From: Acidobacteriota bacterium
GTDB lineage: Bacteria; Acidobacteriota; Terriglobia; Bryobacterales; JACQDG01
NCBI GenBank assembly: GCA_016201185.1
Contig: JACQDG010000062.1
Span: forward strand, 1 to 9,100
Direction of reading: 5' to 3'
Length of the DNA stretch: 9,100 nucleotides
Below the pieces are notes generated by a model. That model worked only from the letters and a program-made list of their open reading frames with translations, was not told the origin of the DNA and made no database searches. The position numbers and the translations under genes are program-made. Below, in pieces: positions 6,213 to 9,100 of the stretch (position 1 is its first letter; each line of letters opens with the position of its first letter).

Positions 6213-7552
6213 CTTCGTCGACCCGCCCCGGCCCCCGCCGCCTCCACCCTGGCCGGTTCCAGCCCCGCCTGGGCCAGCGCGTAGTACACCACAAAGCCCG
6301 CGACCATCGAGTACAGCGCCGCCGGCTGGGCCATTTGCTTCACCCCTTCGGAGACCGGCAGGAACGGGATCAGCCCTACCAGAAACCCCACTGCCCAGGC
6401 GGCATAGCCCGGCACACTGATGCCCTGCCGCGGCCCGGCCCACTGCTTGCCCGCGAGCAGGTAATCCGCCGCCATGGCTCCGCAAACCGGCCCGAACGAC
6501 GCCCCGACAATCGTGAAAAACCCGATCATGTTCTCCGCCACGCCCGTGCCCGCCAGCCCCGCCGCGATCAGGCCCCCCACCATGGTCGAAGCCATCCGTG
6601 GAATCTTCGGCAGCATGGTCCCGAAGCTGTTCCCGGCGATGAAGGCGCAAAAGCACCCCGGGGCCACCGATGCGATGGCAAAAAGAAAGAACATCGCCGT
6701 CGCCAGCCAGCCGCCCAGAAAGCCGATGGCCGCGTCAAACCGGTAAGAACTGATGCCGGGGTCTAAAGCATGCGCCCCGGCCACCCCGACCAACGGCAGC
6801 CCGCCCGCAATCACAGTGCTTAGCGCGATGCCCACCCAGCCGCCCAGCCTCACGTCCCGTTGATCTCTGCTGTTCAGCCCGAAATCGGCTCCCGCTGCCC
6901 CTGCGGTGGCAAAGAATCCGATCACGATCTGCACGGTGGTGACAAATCCCAGCCAGGCGTTGTTCTCGGCAGGACGATACCCTCCCGACGCCCCCGCCGT
7001 TCGCGCAAACACGATGAGCAGCATCAGCAGCGGGACCACGTTCAGCACCATGGCAAAGCGCGCCACGTAGGCGATCCCCTTCACCCCCACGATCGTCAGC
7101 GCCACCGCCCACAGGACCGCCACCAGCATGAACACGGGTCGGCCCGGCTGCGCCTCCAGGCCGAGGCCCTTCAGAATGAACGTCGTCGAAATGAACGTCC
7201 CCACGGAAAACCAGCCGATCTGCAGCAGGCCCATCAGCAGGCCCGGCATCAGGTATCCGCCTTGCGTCCCGAAGGTCGACGCTCCCACCACGTAGAGCGG
7301 ATAGCCCGTTTTCATACCCAGCATCGCCGGCACGTAATAGAACAGCGCGTAGCTCGCCAGCCCCGCCGCCACCAGCCCCGCCAGGCACACCGCCAACCCG
7401 GCGCGGCTGATCGTGCCTTCGGCGATCGTCATATAGAAGCCGATCCAGAGAAAAATTCCGGCGTAGCTCGGCGCCGTGTTCTTGTACCAGGGGGCCCGGT
7501 TCGAGGGCGGATTCGGGGTCGCGCGAACGATGTAATCCGGAAGTGCGGCCAT
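6209..7552 (-). CDS. NCS1-family permease (cytosine/purine permease type)
   Basis: The product has 447 residues and about twelve hydrophobic segments, the usual size for the nucleobase:cation symporter-1 family. The N-terminal PSNRAPWYKNTAPSYAGIFLWIGFYM (split here: NRAPWYKNTAPSY at 18-30, AGIFLWIGFYM at 31-41) and the later FFTIVGASFGPVCGAM plus AADYLLAGKQW (361-371) match CodB/purine-cytosine permease-like proteins. These import cytosine, purines, allantoin, hydantoins or thiamine precursors with H+ or Na+; the substrate cannot be assigned here. ATG at 7552 is supported by GAGAGG six bases upstream (7564-7559). The gene is divergent from the Tat-tagged TIM-barrel gene across 63 bases, which suggests shared control and possibly a shared substrate pathway. 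No deaminase, hydantoinase or other nucleobase catabolic enzyme is nearby. The 3' end shares four bases with the alpha-oxoamine synthase. Confidence 0.85.
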   Translation of the reverse strand: MAALPDYIVRATPNPPSNRAPWYKNTAPSYAGIFLWIGFYMTIAEGTISRAGLAVCLAGLVAAGLASYALFYYVPAMLGMKTGYPLYVVGASTFGTQGGYLMPGLLMGLLQIGWFSVGTFISTTFILKGLGLEAQPGRPVFMLVAVLWAVALTIVGVKGIAYVARFAMVLNVVPLLMLLIVFARTAGASGGYRPAENNAWLGFVTTVQIVIGFFATAGAAGADFGLNSRDQRDVRLGGWVGIALSTVIAGGLPLVGVAGAHALDPGISSYRFDAAIGFLGGWLATAMFFLFAIASVAPGCFCAFIAGNSFGTMLPKIPRMASTMVGGLIAAGLAGTGVAENMIGFFTIVGASFGPVCGAMAADYLLAGKQWAGPRQGISVPGYAAWAVGFLVGLIPFLPVSEGVKQMAQPAALYSMVAGFVVYYALAQAGLEPARVEAAGAGAGRRS

Positions 7553-7615
7553 TAGAGACCTCTCGCTTGTATTTTCGTATCGTCTGCGGTTGAATAATGA
7601 GCCATTGGAGCACCT
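7553..7615. promoter_or_regulatory. Divergent promoter region between permease and TIM-barrel gene
   Basis: These 63 bases must hold the promoters of both genes, unless transcription enters from farther away. They are AT-richer than the surrounding genes. On the + strand TTGTAT (7567-7572) and TGAATA (7591-7596) are 18 bases apart and could be a weak -35/-10 pair, but that -10 is only 20 bases from the ATG at 7616. Each gene has its own ribosome site: GAGAGG (7564-7559, minus) for the permease and GGAG (7607-7610, plus) for the TIM-barrel gene. No clear operator palindrome is visible. Confidence 0.35.
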
Positions 7616-8590
7616 ATGGCAAGGAAAATTCTCTCCGGCGGGTCGAGTCGGCGCGAATTCCTCGCGACCCTGGCCGGGACCCTGGCCGCCTTCCGCTCCC
7701 CGGCCGACGGCGCCGGAAAAAACATCTCCTGGGCCTTAAGCCTCGGCCTGTGGGGCAGCCTGGCCCCCGCGCCCTTCACCGAGATCCTCGACGTCATGAA
7801 GGACACCGGGTTCAGCGGCATCCGCATGACCAGCTTTCCCGGCTGTCTCCGCCAGTACAACCTCACACTTCCCGTGCTCCACAAAGAACTCGATCGGCGC
7901 GGCCTGCGCATCGCCACCATCTCCTTCGGCGGCCCGGCTGACGATCCCTCCCAGCAAGAGAAGATCGAAAACAACGCCCGGGAGGCCCTGCGGTTTTTGA
8001 AAGAGTTTGGCGCCACCGAGCTGGTCGTCTTCTCGCCCGGTCGCGTGCCCAAGGTCCAGGTGCCGGAGCGCATGCAGATCGCCTGCCGGTTCTACAACCA
8101 CCTGGGCGAGGTGGCCGCCGAATACGGCTTCCGCGCCGGTCTCCACAACCACCTCGATCAGCTCGTCGAAAGCCAGGATGAGGTCGAGTTGTTCCTCCGG
8201 CTCATCGATCCCAAGCGCTTTCATTTCGCTCCCGACACCGCCCACCTCCACCTGGCGGGCTCGAACGTCGTGGAGCTGTTTGAAAGATACGCTGACCGGA
8301 TCATCTTCGCCGATTTCAAGGATGCCAAGCTGACCCCCGCCGCGCGCGACCTCGTCCTCCCCAACGGCAACACGCTCAAGGCCGGTTCGGCCGGCGCTAC
8401 GTTCATGAACAGTATTTACGACCTCGGCGACGGCGAAATCGACTTCCCGCGTCTCACCCGAATCCTCAAGCGCCGCAGCTACAAGGGCTGGATCTGCGTC
8501 GACCTCGACTACGTACGCTCGAGCCCGCGCGACAGTTTCGGCCGCTCGATGAAATACATCCGGGGGAAACTGGAGCCTATATACGCGTAA
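7616..8590 (+). CDS. Tat-signal sugar isomerase/epimerase-like TIM-barrel protein (AP_endonuc_2 superfamily)
   Basis: The product has 324 residues. The N terminus carries SSRREFLATLAGTLAAF (10-26), a twin-arginine export signal with Arg12-Arg13 and Phe-Leu; a cleavage site near ADG-A (30-33) is plausible. The rest reads as a xylose-isomerase-like TIM barrel (PF01261; relatives include IolE and tagatose/psicose epimerases): SLGLWGSLAP first strand, GFSGIRMTSFPG, LRIATISFGG, ATELVVFSPG, YGFRAGLHNHLDQLVES (170-186), FHFAPDTAHLHLAG (202-215), IIFADFKDAK (229-238), GDGEIDFPRL (271-280) and GWICVDLDYVR (291-301). Such enzymes use a divalent metal to isomerise or epimerise sugars or dehydrate inosose. 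Two usual metal-site motifs are altered: HxHxKD reads FADFKD, and the last-strand Glu reads CVDLD. ATG at 7616 has GGAG five bases upstream. It is likely periplasmic, with unknown substrate; its divergent neighbour is a permease. Confidence 0.82.
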   Translation: MARKILSGGSSRREFLATLAGTLAAFRSPADGAGKNISWALSLGLWGSLAPAPFTEILDVMKDTGFSGIRMTSFPGCLRQYNLTLPVLHKELDRRGLRIATISFGGPADDPSQQEKIENNAREALRFLKEFGATELVVFSPGRVPKVQVPERMQIACRFYNHLGEVAAEYGFRAGLHNHLDQLVESQDEVELFLRLIDPKRFHFAPDTAHLHLAGSNVVELFERYADRIIFADFKDAKLTPAARDLVLPNGNTLKAGSAGATFMNSIYDLGDGEIDFPRLTRILKRRSYKGWICVDLDYVRSSPRDSFGRSMKYIRGKLEPIYA

Positions 8591-8615
8591 TCAGCGCCAA
8601 AGCAGCCAGCAGTCA

Positions 8616-8657
8616 GGAACCTTTTCCGTCCCCAGCCGTTATAAGGGGGTATAGAAT
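8616..8657 (+). promoter_or_regulatory. Candidate promoter(s) of the small membrane protein gene
   Basis: Two readings are possible. GGAACC (8616-8621) with CGTT (8637-8640) places AAC and CGT 16 bases apart, the layout typical of many ECF sigma-factor promoters. Alternatively TATAGAAT (8650-8657) is a good housekeeping -10 but lacks a recognisable -35 about 17 bases upstream. Either would give a short leader before the strong ribosome site at 8667-8674. No intrinsic terminator for the upstream gene is visible, so read-through is also possible. Confidence 0.3.
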
Positions 8658-8666
8658 ACGCATGGC

Positions 8667-8674
8667 TAAGGAGG
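8667..8674 (+). promoter_or_regulatory. Near-perfect Shine-Dalgarno deciding the start at 8680
   Basis: TAAGGAGG, a full match to the core of the anti-Shine-Dalgarno complement, ends five bases before ATG 8680. An upstream in-frame ATG at 8662 would place this motif inside the coding region and has no ribosome site of its own, so 8680 is preferred. Confidence 0.8.
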
Positions 8675-8679
8675 CGCCT

Positions 8680-9084
8680 ATGGCCAGTCACGTGAGAATC
8701 CTGGGAGCCCTGCACATTGTCTTCGGCGCTCTCGGCATCATGGCCGGCGTGCTTGTTCTGCTGTTTTTCGGCGGCCTGGCAGGCGTGATCGGCATGACGG
8801 ATACCAGCGGGGACGCCCGTCTCGCCATTCCCATCCTGGGCGGCATCGGCGGAATCATTTTCATCATTGCGCTGGTCCTCTCGCTCCCCAGCCTCATTGC
8901 CGGCATCGGGCTGCTGAAGTTCCGTTCCTGGGCCCGCGTGCTGACGATCATTCTCTCCGTCCTCGATCTTTTTCATGTCCCTTTCGGCACCGCCCTGGGA
9001 TTCTACGGCCTGTGGGTCTTGCTATCCCGCGAAACGGAGCAGCTCTTTGTCCGCTGGCCGGGCCAGCCAGCGAGAGTGCTTTGA
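8680..9084 (+). CDS. Small four-helix membrane protein of unknown function
   Basis: The product has 134 residues and is almost entirely hydrophobic. Helix 1 covers about residues 5-35 (ILGALHIVFGALGIMAGVLV and onward), followed by a short polar loop TDTSGDAR. Helix 2 runs through ILGGIGGIIFIIALVLSLPS, helix 3 through LIAGIGLLKF and, after the polar turn RSWAR, VLTIILSVLDLF; the last segment is TALGFYGLWVLL. The end is polar (SRETEQLFVRW). The LIAGIGLLKFRSWARVLTI and YGLWVLL patterns recur in short uncharacterised membrane proteins of environmental bacteria as I remember them; I do not know a function. The start at ATG 8680 is chosen from the strong ribosome site. The strong Shine-Dalgarno and a possible ECF-type promoter suggest a well-translated, perhaps stress-linked gene, but this is inference. 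It follows the TIM-barrel gene by 89 bases and has no evident functional link to it. Confidence 0.75.
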   Translation: MASHVRILGALHIVFGALGIMAGVLVLLFFGGLAGVIGMTDTSGDARLAIPILGGIGGIIFIIALVLSLPSLIAGIGLLKFRSWARVLTIILSVLDLFHVPFGTALGFYGLWVLLSRETEQLFVRWPGQPARVL

Positions 9085-9100
9085 GCCGCGTCATCTTGAA

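Noticed and set aside
5922..6656. 244-codon minus-strand frame overlapping both the synthase and the permease
   Set aside because: It is Gly/Arg-rich and out of frame with both genes, and the membrane-protein pattern lies in the permease frame.
8662..8679. ATG at 8662 as the start of the small membrane protein
   Set aside because: It has no ribosome site, and the strong TAAGGAGG at 8667-8674 is properly spaced only for ATG 8680.
1..9100. CRISPR array, tRNA/rRNA, insertion sequence, toxin-antitoxin or phage genes
   Set aside because: No spaced direct repeats, RNA gene folds, transposase or integrase motifs, or small paired genes of that kind were found on either strand.

Overview
The window is GC-rich bacterial chromosome (strong G/C bias at third codon positions, which opens long antisense shadow frames) with nine protein genes packed tightly on both strands. 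No rRNA, tRNA, CRISPR array, transposase or phage gene was seen. The closest relative I can recall for one protein is a Thermus alpha-oxoamine synthase. The gene style (TonB-like protein, GT39 transferase, Tat-tagged TIM-barrel protein, small four-helix membrane protein, degenerate TTTGCG/CTCTGCG intergenic repeat) fits Acidobacteriota best. That assignment is an inference from gene content, not a proven one.

Left part (1-3957): the 3' end of a TonB-like energy transducer is followed by a repeat-bearing spacer and a multi-spanning GT39-type (ArnT/PMT-like) glycosyltransferase on the + strand. Facing it on the - strand is a two-gene unit: a DPM1-like GT2 glycosyltransferase overlapping by 8 bases a flippase-like membrane protein of the LPG-synthase-TM/UPF0104 family. 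The two blocks meet tail to tail and overlap by 49 bases. Together they could make a polyprenyl-phosphate sugar, move it across the membrane and transfer it to an acceptor outside. This is a hypothesis built from the families involved.

Middle part (3958-6212): a 103-base divergent spacer with a small inverted repeat separates the GT2 gene from a + strand pair, a YheT-like alpha/beta hydrolase and, 4 bases later, a PLP-dependent alpha-oxoamine synthase (glycine C-acetyltransferase / 8-amino-7-oxononanoate synthase type).

Right part (6209-9100): an NCS1-family (cytosine/purine-type) permease on the - strand shares its last bases with the synthase stop codon. It is transcribed divergently, across only 63 bases, from a Tat-signal-bearing sugar isomerase/epimerase-like TIM-barrel protein. 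The window ends with a small four-helix membrane protein whose start is fixed by a near-perfect Shine-Dalgarno sequence.

Most of this is ordinary housekeeping and accessory metabolism; I see no clear new defence or mobile system. The points most worth a second look are the intergenic repeat at 691-739, the six-codon island of rare AT-rich codons in the GT39 gene, the sugar-transfer gene set, and the altered metal-site motifs in the Tat-tagged TIM-barrel protein.
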